A stretch of 34,180 nt of DNA from Pseudomonadota bacterium (GTDB lineage Bacteria > Bdellovibrionota_B > Oligoflexia > Oligoflexales > CAIYRB01). The stretch covers positions 1 through 34,180 of the forward strand of contig JAPLFX010000034.1 in assembly GCA_026390445.1 (NCBI GenBank), in the 5' to 3' direction. The notes below the pieces were generated by a model. The model did no database searches. It was not told the DNA's origin and saw only the letters and a program-made list of their open reading frames with translations. Positions 1 through 8,921 of this stretch are shown here, piece after piece (position 1 is the stretch's first letter; every line of letters begins with the position of its first letter). A program made the translations under genes and the position numbers.

Positions 1-1121
1 AGGCGTTCCCATGGGAATTCGTCGCGGCCAAAGTGACCATAGGACGCTGTGGCGCGATAAATGGGGCGCAATAGATCGAACTGCTCGACGATCTGATGCG
101 GTTTGAGCAAGAAGTTTTTGCGCACCTTTTGATCAAGCTCCTTGCTTGACAGTTTGGATGTGCCATAGGTTTCAACGAAGACGCTGACTGGGTCTGCCAC
201 GCCGATCGCGTAAGCCAACTGGACGAGGCACTTGCGAGCCAGGCCGGCGGCCACTAGGTTCTTGGCGATGTAACGACCCATGTAGGCAGCCGAGCGATCA
301 ACCTTGGACGGATCTTTACCCGAGAAGGCGCCACCGCCGTGAGCTCCGTGCCCACCATAGGTGTCGACGATGATCTTACGGCCGGTCAAGCCGCAGTCGC
401 CTTGTGGGCCACCGATGACAAAGCGTCCCGTTGGGTTGATCAGGTAGCGGGTGTTCTTGAGCAGCTCGGCGGGAATGGTTCGCTTGATGCATTCCTCAAT
501 CACATAGGTCTCAAGCTCTTTCGAGGAGACGTCTGGCGAATGCTGCGTCGAAATCACCACGGTATCGACCCGAGCCAGCTTGCCGGCCTTGTATTCTACC
601 GTGACTTGACTCTTCGCGTCAGGGCGAAGAAAGGGGACGTGCTTCTCGCGGCGCAGGGTTGACAGGCGGCGTAGCAGCTTGTGCGCGTAGCTGATCGTCG
701 CTGGCATGTATTCAGCGGTTTCGTCGCTGGCATAGCCAAACATCATACCTTGATCGCCAGCACCCTGCTCTTTATCACCTACGGCGGTGACGCCCTGGGA
801 GATATCGGGGGACTGTTGTTCGATCACGGTGATGACACCACAGCTTTTGGCGTCGAAGCCAAGGGCGCCGTCGTTGTAGCCAATCTCCGCGACGACTTCA
901 CGGGCGACCGTGGCGTAGTCAACGGTCGCCTTCGTCGTCACCTCACCGGCTAGCACGACCAACCCGGTCTTAACCAGCGTCTCCAGTGCGACCCGCGAGT
1001 GCTTATCTTGAGCCAGCAGGGCATCTAAGATGCCGTCGCTGATCTGATCAGCAATTTTGTCAGGGTGACCTTCACTAACGGACTCGGACGTAAACAAGTA
1101 ATCAGAATGTTCCTGGTTCAT
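1..1121 (-). CDS. metK: S-adenosylmethionine synthetase MetK (3' end cut by window edge)
   Basis: MetK makes S-adenosylmethionine from methionine and ATP in the cytoplasm. The minus frame is open from the ATG at 1121-1119 to the window edge, giving 373 codons. I can see [12 protein letters not shown] (residues 18-29), [12 protein letters not shown] (120-131) with its ATP-binding motif, and GGGAFSGKD (262-270). The last visible residues, [10 protein letters not shown], lie near the usual C-terminus of a protein of about 385-400 residues, so only about a dozen residues are missing. The ATG shares its A with the truB stop codon (TGATG), so metK is the last visible member of the rimP-nusA-infB-rbfA-truB operon and probably translated by re-initiation. 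This placement is unusual to my knowledge; metK often stands alone. No internal stop or frameshift was seen. Confidence 0.97.
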   Translation of the reverse strand, partial: MNQEHSDYLFTSESVSEGHPDKIADQISDGILDALLAQDKHSRVALETLVKTGLVVLAGEVTTKATVDYATVAREVVAEIGYNDGALGFDAKSCGVITVIEQQSPDISQGVTAVGDKEQGAGDQGMMFGYASDETAEYMPATISYAHKLLRRLSTLRREKHVPFLRPDAKSQVTVEYKAGKLARVDTVVISTQHSPDVSSKELETYVIEECIKRTIPAELLKNTRYLINPTGRFVIGGPQGDCGLTGRKIIVDTYGGHGAHGGGAFSGKDPSKVDRSAAYMGRYIAKNLVAAGLARKCLVQLAYAIGVADPVSVFVETYGTSKLSSKELDQKVRKNFLLKPHQIVEQFDLLRPIYRATASYGHFGRDEFPWER

Positions 1122-2083
1122 CACAGACCCCTCTTCATAACGATAGCGATCCGCCCAGACTCCTGGGAGCGAACCGAGCCTACACCAAACGCTTCACCTT
1201 GATCATTGAGCAGAAGGACAGGACGGACCCATCCTCCCACTAAACCGTCCTCTGGGTCGAGGCAGCAACTGACATATTCTTGGATCTCCATGACCACTTG
1301 CTGCCCATCTCGCAATTTCGCCGTAAGACCCGGGCGGGAGCTCCGCCAGCGGGGTAGGCCGATATCGATCTGATCTAACGGCGTGACCAAGGACTCAAAG
1401 TTGTCGAGCTGCTGCTCGATCGCTTCCAGCCCGTGGGCCGCGCCGATCTCGACGCCGGAGGACTTAGTTCTAACTAGCCGGATGAGCGTACCACAGCTAC
1501 CGACCTTTTCAGCTAGATCTTTCGCCAAGGTACGAACATAGGTGCCTTTGGAACAGGTGACGCGAAACGAACCCTGACCAGGACTAAGGCCAAGAAGGTC
1601 AAAACGGCTCACGGAAACACTTCGCTTTAAGGCCTCAAGAGGCACACTGCTGGCGGCCTCGGCACCACTTCGGGCGTAGTCATAAAGCGGCTTGCCCTTG
1701 TACTTGATCGCCGAATAGATCGGTGGCGTCTGCACGATGTCGCCGATGAACGCCCCGATAGCGGTCCGCAGTTGCACCTCGGTGATGTGCTCCCAGGCTG
1801 TTTCACGGACGACCTGACCATCGAGATCCAGGGTGTCGGTTTCACTGCCGAAGCGAATATCGAATTCGTAGGTTTTGGGCATGTCGAGCAGGTAGTCTTG
1901 CAGTCGTGTGGCGCGTCCGAGCAAGACCGGCAACACACCGGATGCGGCGGGATCCAAGGTGCCGACATGACCTAGTTTTAGCTTGCCAAGCCGCCTAACC
2001 AACCAGCGCGAGATATCCTTGGATACCATGCCGGTTGGTTTATGAACGGCCAAAAGGCCATGGATATGCGCATGCGTCACCAA
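1121..2083 (-). CDS. truB: tRNA pseudouridine-55 synthase TruB
   Basis: TruB converts U55 in the T-loop of tRNAs to pseudouridine. The protein has 320 residues, the usual size. The signature [15 protein letters not shown] contains the catalytic Asp (D44), and the N-terminal [10 protein letters not shown] and the later [12 protein letters not shown] motif fit the family. The start is TTG at 2083, or the next codon, GTG at 2080. A GGAG element about 9 bases upstream supports this region and no ATG is available nearby. It sits 30 bp downstream of rbfA and its stop overlaps the metK ATG by one base. It belongs to the conserved rimP-nusA-infB-rbfA-truB ribosome/tRNA maturation operon. Confidence 0.97.
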   Translation of the reverse strand: MVTHAHIHGLLAVHKPTGMVSKDISRWLVRRLGKLKLGHVGTLDPAASGVLPVLLGRATRLQDYLLDMPKTYEFDIRFGSETDTLDLDGQVVRETAWEHITEVQLRTAIGAFIGDIVQTPPIYSAIKYKGKPLYDYARSGAEAASSVPLEALKRSVSVSRFDLLGLSPGQGSFRVTCSKGTYVRTLAKDLAEKVGSCGTLIRLVRTKSSGVEIGAAHGLEAIEQQLDNFESLVTPLDQIDIGLPRWRSSRPGLTAKLRDGQQVVMEIQEYVSCCLDPEDGLVGGWVRPVLLLNDQGEAFGVGSVRSQESGRIAIVMKRGL

Positions 2084-2113
2084 TGCCGCTAGCTCCTCAG
2101 TTGCGAAATAAAA

Positions 2114-2455
2114 TTAAAGCCTGGCGAGCAGTTCTTCGATTCGAGAGCCGCGTTCGATGCTCTCGTCGTAAAAAAAGCGGAGGTTGGGGACGCGCCGAAT
2201 GTCTACAGCCTCAGCGACCTTACGCCTAAGGTAGCCAACCGCACTCTTGAGGCCATCGCGAGCATGCTCCGCAGCCTTTTGTGGGTCTTCACCGTAAACT
2301 CGAAAGTACACGGAAGCCAGCTGCAGATCTGCGGTTAGCTTCACTGCTGTGATCGTGATCCCCTCGAGGCGAGGGTCGCGCATGTTGCCTGCTGAGAAAG
2401 CCGCGGCGATGACGTCGCGGATTTCGTCGGCGAGACGGGTTTGACGTAGTCCCAT
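2114..2455 (-). CDS. rbfA: 30S ribosome-binding factor RbfA
   Basis: RbfA binds the immature 30S subunit near the 5' helix of 16S rRNA and helps late maturation and cold adaptation. The product has 113 residues, typical for the family. It matches along its length: an N-terminal RLADEIRDVIAAAF-type helix, the DPRLEGITITAVKL strand and the C-terminal VPNLRFFYDESIERGSRIEELL segment. The ATG at 2455 is preceded by AGGA at good spacing. It lies between infB (18 bp gap) and truB (30 bp gap), the standard order, so it is co-transcribed with both. Confidence 0.97.
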   Translation of the reverse strand: MGLRQTRLADEIRDVIAAAFSAGNMRDPRLEGITITAVKLTADLQLASVYFRVYGEDPQKAAEHARDGLKSAVGYLRRKVAEAVDIRRVPNLRFFYDESIERGSRIEELLARL

Positions 2456-2473
2456 AATCCAGTCCTGACCTTA

Positions 2474-5400
2474 TTAAAGAGTTGCAGCGCTTTCCTCGAG
2501 CACGAAAGCCTCGATGATATCGCCTTCTTTTAGGTCGTTGTAGCCGTCAATACCGATCCCGCACTCGTAACTCTGCAACACTTCTTTGACGTCGTCCTTG
2601 AAGCGACGAAGCGACCCGATTTTCCCTGAGTAAATAACGATCTCATTGCGAATTAAGCGGCAATTGGACGACCGCGTAATCTTACCGGTGAGCACCGCAG
2701 AGCCACCAATGGTGCCAATTTTCGGCACACTGATGGGTTTGCGAACTTCGGCCCGGCCCAGAACCACTTCGCTGATAATGGGAGGCAGCTTGCCAACCAT
2801 GAGGGCTTTCACTGCATCGACGATTTCGTAAATGATGCTGAAGTACTGAATAACCACGCCATGCTTCTCAGCCAGTTCGTCCAGACCACGAGCGGCGCGC
2901 ACACTGAAGCCTATGATCACTGCACCGGAGGCGTCGGCCAAGGTGATGTCGGATTCCGTGACCCCACCGACACCGCTGTGCACGATGCGGTTCTTGACCC
3001 GATCACTGTTGAGCTTCAGGATCGATTCAACAATGGCTTCGACTGAGCCCTGAGTATCGCCTTTGATGATCATCGGCACTTCAGGGACTTCTTGATTTTT
3101 CACTTTTGCCAGTAAGTCGGCCAAGCTGGCAGCACTCGACTTAGTCGACTGCGCCTTACGTGCTTGCTCAACTCGCCACGCCGCAGCTTCCCGCGCGGTG
3201 CGTTCATCGGTGACGATGTTAAACCGGTCGCCGGCCCGAGGGACGCCAGAAAGGCCAATAATTTCAACCGGCTCAGATGGGCCTGCATAAGCTACATCCT
3301 TGCCCTTGTAATCGTGCATGGCGCGTACGCGTCCATACTCGATACCAGCGACGATATAATCGCCAGCCTTAAGGGTACCGGCTTGCACCATAATCGTTGC
3401 GACCGGACCACGACCTTTGTCGAGGTGGGCCTCGATCACAGCGCCCTCGGCAAAGCCGTCACGGGTCGCTTTGAGGTCGAGGACTTCGGCCTGTAGCACG
3501 ATGGCTTCGAGCAGCTCATCGATCCCTTGCCGCTTGAGCGCGGAGGTCTTGATGAACTGGGTCTCGCCGCCCCATTCTTCTGCCTGGACGCCGTGCTCGG
3601 TTAGTTCCGTGTAGACGCGGTCGAGATTGATGTTCGGCTTGTCGATTTTGTTGACCGCCACGATCAGCGGCACGTTTGCGGCCTTCGCGTGATTGATCGC
3701 CTCGATCGTCTGTGGCATCACGCCGTCGTCCGCCGCAACCACCAAGACCACAATGTCTGTGACTTTAGCTCCGCGGGCACGCATGGCCGAGAAGGCCTCG
3801 TGACCAGGGGTGTCGAGGAAGGCGATTTTGTGGCCGTTGTGCTCAACCGAGTAGGCACCGATATGCTGGGTGATTCCACCTGCTTCACCGCTTGCGACAC
3901 TGGTCGAGCGGATGGCATCGAGAATCGATGTCTTACCGTGGTCAACGTGACCCATGACGGTCACAATCGGCGGCCTGTGGAAGGACTGAACATTGGTCGC
4001 ATCGACCTCCTTGCTCATAATCTCTTCGACGGTCTGCGCCGTGTTCTTCACTTCGAACTGGTACTCGCTAGCCACCAGCGATGCGGTATCAAAGTCGATC
4101 TCTTGGTTGATCGTCGCCATGACGCCTTGGGCCATGAGCTTTTTGATCACGTCCGTACTCTTGACCGCCAGCTGCTTCGCTAATTCGCCCACCGTGATCG
4201 ACTCGTCAAAGCTGACCACCCGGTAGGATGCCCTGGGCATGGTGACCGAGGTTTTTTTCAGGTCCTTACGGCGCTTAATATCGCGCTTTGTCCGCGGCGC
4301 CATCGGCGTGTAAACAGTGCGCCCAGCAAAATCTGTCTGCGCCACTTCCTCGTCCGAGGTGAGGATCTCTGCCTGCTGCAGCAGCAGGCGCGTGTTGATC
4401 GCTCCTTGGGTCCGGCGGGCCTTGGCAGCGGCCTTTTTCCGCGCCTGTTCTTCGTCATCAAGGGTCTTTTTATCTTTGACACCGGTGGCTGCAGTCGCTG
4501 CTCGGCGATTACCCCACTCGTCGAACTCACTCTGCGGTGGTGCACCAGGACTCTGCACAGCACCAGGCGTAGAAGCTTGAGCGCCTTGTTGAGCTTGATT
4601 AGGAGCTGCTCCGGGAGCAACACCGTCGCCACTGATGCGGTTAGAAAGTAGCCCCAAGCCGGTGACTCGCGTGCCCCGGTGATCTTCCTTGCGACCGGTT
4701 TGCCGGCTGCGGTTGGCGCTCTCGAGCTTTTCCACCTCTTCAGGGGAAGCCTTCCGCACGATCGTTGCGCCGCCCATTTCCCGACGCCGCCGCAGTTGCG
4801 CATCGTCACCAGACCCGGGCTCAGCAGCAGCCGAAGCACCTGCACCAGAAGCTTGAGAAGGCGGAGCCTGGATGACTGCGGCAGCAGGCGCTGGAGGCCT
4901 TACCGCAGAGCTTGTTGGCTGTTGTGTAGCAGCAGCTTCCGTTGCCAGCCTTGCTGGCGCTGGGCGGCTTTCCTCGCGCCGCGCGGCAGGCTCGGTGGAG
5001 GCCTGAAGCGACGCTGCTTTTGGTGTCGATTTTGGGATATTGATCGATACGTCAGCCGACCGACTCGGAGCCGGCCTGACCACGCTAGCCGTAGGCCGCT
5101 GTACTGACCGCACAACGGTGGCGCTGGTAGCCGCAGCACGGGTGACTGTCGCTGGTGGTGGTGTGTTGCTGCGGGACGCAGGGGCTGGCTGGGTACTGGC
5201 AGCGATCTGATCTTGCTCCACTTCTGGCTCCTGGTCCAGGTCAGCAGCGGCTTCTACCGCGCCAGCACCGTAGTCTTTGTCGCTGGGCTCAACGACGGCA
5301 TCAACTTGCGCCGGCTCCGCGACGTCTTCGGCCTGGGTCTCCGCATCGAGGGAGGCAGAGGCAAGCTCGCTTCCTTCGGATCCGGTCGCAGCACTAGCTT

Positions 5401-5704
5401 CCTGAGGCGACTCAAAGTCCGCCGCTTCAGACACACCCTCGTCATCCTTTGCTGCGGCCCGTCTACGGATCACCACTTTAGGCTTACCGCTGGTGTCGGT
5501 CGATGCTGCAGAGCCACTGGCAGCAGCCTGCTGCGATGCCCCTGCCGATGCAGTAAAAGCGCCGCGCAGCTCGCTCACCTGTTGATCAGTCAACGTGCTC
5601 TGATGGCTCAGCACTTTTGCACCCATTCCTTTGAGCTTACCCATCAGAATCTTTGATTCGATGTTCAGTTCTTTCGCCAGCTCATGTACACGCAGTTTAG
5701 TCAT
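2474..5704 (-). CDS. infB: Translation initiation factor IF-2
   Basis: IF-2 is the GTPase that brings initiator fMet-tRNA to the 30S subunit and promotes 50S joining. At 1076 residues it is on the long side for the family. An N-terminal IF2-N helical domain (about 1-50) is followed by a long Ala/Pro/Gln/Ser-rich, probably disordered linker (about 51-350). A second IF2-N-type domain lies at about 495-555. The G domain has GHVDHGKT (585-592), DTPGHE (631-636) and NKID (685-688), and the C-terminal domains II-IV follow. The ATG at 5704 follows nusA after a 50-bp gap. The length excess is all in the linker, which usually varies between species. Long antisense reading frames inside this gene follow its codon bias and are not genes. 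Confidence 0.98.
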   Translation of the reverse strand: MTKLRVHELAKELNIESKILMGKLKGMGAKVLSHQSTLTDQQVSELRGAFTASAGASQQAAASGSAASTDTSGKPKVVIRRRAAAKDDEGVSEAADFESPQEASAATGSEGSELASASLDAETQAEDVAEPAQVDAVVEPSDKDYGAGAVEAAADLDQEPEVEQDQIAASTQPAPASRSNTPPPATVTRAAATSATVVRSVQRPTASVVRPAPSRSADVSINIPKSTPKAASLQASTEPAARREESRPAPARLATEAAATQQPTSSAVRPPAPAAAVIQAPPSQASGAGASAAAEPGSGDDAQLRRRREMGGATIVRKASPEEVEKLESANRSRQTGRKEDHRGTRVTGLGLLSNRISGDGVAPGAAPNQAQQGAQASTPGAVQSPGAPPQSEFDEWGNRRAATAATGVKDKKTLDDEEQARKKAAAKARRTQGAINTRLLLQQAEILTSDEEVAQTDFAGRTVYTPMAPRTKRDIKRRKDLKKTSVTMPRASYRVVSFDESITVGELAKQLAVKSTDVIKKLMAQGVMATINQEIDFDTASLVASEYQFEVKNTAQTVEEIMSKEVDATNVQSFHRPPIVTVMGHVDHGKTSILDAIRSTSVASGEAGGITQHIGAYSVEHNGHKIAFLDTPGHEAFSAMRARGAKVTDIVVLVVAADDGVMPQTIEAINHAKAANVPLIVAVNKIDKPNINLDRVYTELTEHGVQAEEWGGETQFIKTSALKRQGIDELLEAIVLQAEVLDLKATRDGFAEGAVIEAHLDKGRGPVATIMVQAGTLKAGDYIVAGIEYGRVRAMHDYKGKDVAYAGPSEPVEIIGLSGVPRAGDRFNIVTDERTAREAAAWRVEQARKAQSTKSSAASLADLLAKVKNQEVPEVPMIIKGDTQGSVEAIVESILKLNSDRVKNRIVHSGVGGVTESDITLADASGAVIIGFSVRAARGLDELAEKHGVVIQYFSIIYEIVDAVKALMVGKLPPIISEVVLGRAEVRKPISVPKIGTIGGSAVLTGKITRSSNCRLIRNEIVIYSGKIGSLRRFKDDVKEVLQSYECGIGIDGYNDLKEGDIIEAFVLEESAATL

Positions 5705-5754
5705 CTATAAATACCCTTCATACCGACTTCTTAACTCACCAGGAAGCGGCTGAC

Positions 5755-7362
5755 TTATTCGTTCTCAGCAGCTGCATCCTCGAGCTCCGACTGGAGGTAC
5801 TTGTCTGCCGCGATCTGAACGGTGCGTGCAATCCCTGTCGACAGCCCAGTTTTCTGGGCCACTTCTTCAGCGGAATCTGCGACGATGTCACCTATCGTAC
5901 CGTAACCAGCATCGGCCAAGGCGTGCGCCGTTGCCTCACCAACGCCACTGAGGCGTTGGAACAAGCGAATTCGTTCGTTCCGGCCACTGTCCACTTCGAC
6001 ATCTTTTTCTGGGGCGGATTGACGGCGAGGATCTGCTCCCGAGTGGGCAAGGAGATCTTCATGATCGCTTGGGCCAGCCTTTGCCGTCGGGATCGATCGG
6101 CCAGACTCTTTGGCTAGGCGAGCTGCCTCTGCCAATACCTTGTCCGCCTCGACCTCATCCATATTCAGGAGCCGCTGTAGCATTCGCGGGCTGAGTGCCG
6201 CCACTTCGGCCGGTGATTTGACGCCTTCATTGACCAAAATCTCGGCGCGCATCGGCCCAATTCCAGCAATTCCAGCCACGGCGATCTTGGCGCCCACAAG
6301 CTCTTGCTCGAGTTTGCCTTCGCTCTTGATGTCCAAGCGCCAGCCGGTGAGCTGAGCCGCCAGGCGCACATTTTGTCCGCGCTTACCAATCGCTAAGGAG
6401 AGCTGGTCGTCAGCCACGATGACTTCCATGCTGTGGTTTGCATCATCGACGATGACCTTGCTGACTACAGCAGGTGCCAAGGCATTGCAGACCAAGCGAG
6501 CGGGATCTTTATCCCACGGTACGATATCGATCTTCTCGCCATTGAGCTCCTGCACGACGGCTTGGACGCGAGCCCCTTTCATGCCGACGCAAGCGCCCAC
6601 CGGATCGACCGATTGATCGCGCGAGTAGACGGCGATCTTGGAACGATGTCCAGGATCACGCGCGGCGCTTTCAATGGTGACGATCCCGTCATAGATTTCC
6701 GTCACATGCTGCTCAAACAAGCGGACCAAAAAGCCCGGATGAGCTCGGGACATGACGATCTGTGGGCCCCGCGAGGATCTTTTGACTTCTAGGACATAAC
6801 CCGTTACCCGATCTTTGATGCGGTAGCGCTCGGTGGGCATCTGCTCGCGATATGGAATCACGGCCTCGGTCCGACCAAGGTCGACAATGATATCATTGCG
6901 CTCAAACCGCCGCACATGGCCGTTGAGGACTTCGCCGGTCCGGTCCTTGAATTCTTCGTAGATCTGAGCTCGCTCAGCATCGCGAACCTTTTGCACGATG
7001 ATCTGTTTTGCCGACTGGGCGGCGATGCGGCCAAAGCTGCTGGTGTCAATTTTGATCCCCAGCGCATCGCCGACGCCGGCCTCAGGGTCGAGCTTGTGTG
7101 CCTCTGGGACCGAAATCTCACGCACTTCGTCGGCCACTTCCTGCACCACGGTGCGAAACTGGAACAGCTCGATCTCGTTGTTTTCTTCGTTGTAGTGGGC
7201 TTCCAAATCGGCAGTTGCGCCGAAGTCGCGCCGCGCTGCGTGCAGCACCGCTTGCTCAAGGGCATCGATGATGATCGCTTTGTCTAGATTCTTGTCGCGG
7301 CTGACCAAGTTGATGACTCGGGTTAAGTCTCCATCAAATTCGGTCGCTTCAGTAGTCACCAT
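5755..7362 (-). CDS. nusA: Transcription termination/antitermination factor NusA
   Basis: NusA binds RNA polymerase and nascent RNA and modulates pausing, termination and antitermination. The product has 535 residues. In order: the N-terminal polymerase-binding domain (about 1-125), an S1 domain (RTGEVLNGHVRRFERNDIIVDL onward), two KH domains (GACVGMKGARVQAV and LAIGKRGQNVRLAAQL) and two helix-hairpin-helix-like C-terminal segments (IAGIGPMRAEIL and LSGVGEATAHAL). The second of these sits after a charged linker. The ATG at 7362 has AAGGA about 9 bases upstream. It lies between rimP (42 bp) and infB (50 bp). In Escherichia coli NusA represses its own operon through leader terminators; the hairpin at 7911-7963 could be an analogous target. 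Confidence 0.98.
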   Translation of the reverse strand: MVTTEATEFDGDLTRVINLVSRDKNLDKAIIIDALEQAVLHAARRDFGATADLEAHYNEENNEIELFQFRTVVQEVADEVREISVPEAHKLDPEAGVGDALGIKIDTSSFGRIAAQSAKQIIVQKVRDAERAQIYEEFKDRTGEVLNGHVRRFERNDIIVDLGRTEAVIPYREQMPTERYRIKDRVTGYVLEVKRSSRGPQIVMSRAHPGFLVRLFEQHVTEIYDGIVTIESAARDPGHRSKIAVYSRDQSVDPVGACVGMKGARVQAVVQELNGEKIDIVPWDKDPARLVCNALAPAVVSKVIVDDANHSMEVIVADDQLSLAIGKRGQNVRLAAQLTGWRLDIKSEGKLEQELVGAKIAVAGIAGIGPMRAEILVNEGVKSPAEVAALSPRMLQRLLNMDEVEADKVLAEAARLAKESGRSIPTAKAGPSDHEDLLAHSGADPRRQSAPEKDVEVDSGRNERIRLFQRLSGVGEATAHALADAGYGTIGDIVADSAEEVAQKTGLSTGIARTVQIAADKYLQSELEDAAAENE

Positions 7363-7404
7363 GCGCTTAGGTCCTTCCTGCGTCTTAAGAATAAAGAGAA
7401 CTGA

Positions 7405-7908
7405 TCAACCATGACTCCAGTCATATACCAGACTGGCTCGCTGCAAGCTCATAAGCGGGAACGACCATATCCCCTGCTCGGTCTCCAGCGTCAACACTGC
7501 CTCATCTTCAGCGCCGTGCTTTTCGATTCCTAAAAGCTTGCCGACGCCTTGCTTTCTATCACCAACTTTATCTTTGAGCTTCACCTGAATCGTTTGACCC
7601 ACCTGCCGGACAAAATGCTCTAGGCGGCGCAGCGGCCGTTCAATCCCCGGAGAACTCACTTCTAGCGTGTACCGAGCCGGGATCATATCATCAAGAGCCG
7701 TGACTTCCTGCAACAACCGACTGGCTTTGACGCAGCCATCCAGTGCAAGGCCGCCTTCGCCCCCCAGGTTGTCAACAAAAAGGCGCAATATCCGGTCGTT
7801 ACCTGACCACTCTGCTTCGATGCAGTCGTAGCCGGCGGAGTTTAGCTGGGCATTTACCACAGCCATCACATGATCGAGTCTGGCTCTATCCAAAAGTAAG
7901 CATCTCAA
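7405..7908 (-). CDS. rimP: Ribosome maturation factor RimP
   Basis: RimP assists 30S assembly, early in S12 incorporation. The protein shows the family core: GYDCIEAEW near the N-terminus, then a YTLEVSSPGIERPL motif, and the C-terminal Sm-like half ending near LVYDWSHG. It is the first gene of the nusA-infB operon, as usual. The start is uncertain. The frame opens with TTG at 7908; TTG at 7893 and ATG at 7866 are also in frame, and none has a strong Shine-Dalgarno sequence. A start at 7893 would give the N-terminal length most like other family members. An intrinsic-terminator-like hairpin ends almost on top of the first start. Confidence 0.93.
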   Translation of the reverse strand: MRCLLLDRARLDHVMAVVNAQLNSAGYDCIEAEWSGNDRILRLFVDNLGGEGGLALDGCVKASRLLQEVTALDDMIPARYTLEVSSPGIERPLRRLEHFVRQVGQTIQVKLKDKVGDRKQGVGKLLGIEKHGAEDEAVLTLETEQGIWSFPLMSLQRASLVYDWSHG

Positions 7909-7910
7909 AC

Positions 7911-7963
7911 AAAAAAGGCCAGTCGCACCCGGGCAGCACTTTTGCAGCCCGGGGCCTGGGCCT
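7911..7963 (-). terminator. Hairpin plus U-tract in the rimP-nusA leader (possible attenuator)
   Basis: Read on the minus strand, CCCGGGCTGCA pairs with TGCTGCCCGGG around a 4-base loop, with one T-T mismatch. An outer stem, AGGCC with GGCCT, is followed at once by TTTTTT (7911-7916). This is the shape of an intrinsic terminator. No minus-strand gene ends here; it lies in the 203-bp gap between the divergent PilZ gene and rimP, a few bases before the rimP start. It would therefore act on the operon's own leader transcript. Control by NusA is an inference from the E. coli operon. Confidence 0.6.
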
Positions 7964-8111
7964 GCAGATAAGCGGATTTGCTAGCAAACCCACCGAAGTG
8001 ACAAGCACACTGAAGAACGGCCAGAGAAGTACCATAAAATTCGCTCTTTATCAACTCAAGATCATCTATGTAGCGACCGATGCGTCTGTTGAGGTCAGAT
8101 GGGGAGGCTTT

Positions 8112-8921
8112 ATGGGTCTGTTTGACAAGTTGCTTGGTCGGAAGACGCATAGGTCGGATGCGGTTGATGCTGAGATTGCCGCGATAGTCAAGGACGGTAG
8201 GATGCACGCGCGCATGCGCCTGCATGATGACACTGTGGCAACACTGACCCTGCCCAGTCACCTGATAGGGCGGGTTGTTGATATCAGTTACGGCGGGATT
8301 GCAGTGTCTTTTGTCGGAGCGAAAAGCCCGGTTCAGGAAGGCGCTCAGTTTGAAGGCAGTCTTAAGATCCTGGGTGCTAGCACGGCACTGCTCGTCACCA
8401 CTGTCCGCGTCGTCGCATACCAGGTCGACGCAACTATGGTGGGTTTTTCTCTGCATCACCAGGCGGCTGGAGGCCTGCTTTTTCTTCGCGACTTTATTGA
8501 GCCATCCCGTTGCGGCCAGAGCCTGGCCCTCATCGCTCCCGAATTGCGCCAGGCCCGCTACCAGGGCAGCGAGTGGCACTGTTGGCGGGGCGATGGCCCG
8601 ACCGATTTGATTGCACAGACCCAGCCAGGTACAGGGGTCTTGAGTGAAGCGATCTTAACGTTTCGTCTCAACAAGACCTACTGTGAGCTGACCTTTAAAG
8701 GGGGGGTGTTGCAGGTCGGCATCATCCGGCAGGAAGATGAGTCTAGCCTCCTCAATGGAACGGCTAGGGCGATGGCCAGCAACGTTGACGACGAAGTTCG
8801 GGTGCTTCGCGCAGGGCTGTACACTCTTCTCGCGAGCCCTGCGCCCTGTCGCGCACTGAGCGCGCCGATGATGGCCTTGGCTCGCGCCAGACTGCTAGTC
8901 CCCGCAGGCGGAGCCGTGTAG
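8112..8921 (+). CDS. PilZ-domain protein with an unknown C-terminal half
   Basis: The 269-residue product starts at ATG 8112, preceded by GGGGAGG at ideal spacing. An in-frame upstream extension runs antisense through rimP and is rejected. Residues about 28-125 form a PilZ domain with both c-di-GMP signatures: RxxxR (R30-R34, RMHAR) and DxSxxG (D57-G62, DISYGG). It probably binds cyclic di-GMP. The C-terminal half (about 130-269) has no family I recognise; it contains a Trp-rich WHCWRGDG patch and no clear membrane segment or signal peptide. The gene is divergent from rimP, and its last 27 bp overlap the 3' end of the convergent protease gene. The regulated process is unknown. Confidence 0.8.
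   Translation: MGLFDKLLGRKTHRSDAVDAEIAAIVKDGRMHARMRLHDDTVATLTLPSHLIGRVVDISYGGIAVSFVGAKSPVQEGAQFEGSLKILGASTALLVTTVRVVAYQVDATMVGFSLHHQAAGGLLFLRDFIEPSRCGQSLALIAPELRQARYQGSEWHCWRGDGPTDLIAQTQPGTGVLSEAILTFRLNKTYCELTFKGGVLQVGIIRQEDESSLLNGTARAMASNVDDEVRVLRAGLYTLLASPAPCRALSAPMMALARARLLVPAGGAV

Noticed and set aside
3689-4183. 164-codon plus-strand frame inside infB (and similar frames at 4679-5107 and 5213-5656)
   Set aside because: They lie antisense to the certain infB gene, have no family resemblance, and follow from its GC-rich codon bias.
7743-8111. Upstream extension of the PilZ gene antisense to rimP
   Set aside because: The ATG at 8112 has a strong Shine-Dalgarno sequence and the PilZ domain starts soon after; the extension covers rimP and its leader hairpin.
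7905-8579. 224-codon minus-strand frame opposite the PilZ gene
   Set aside because: It is a shadow of the PilZ gene and shows no recognisable domain.
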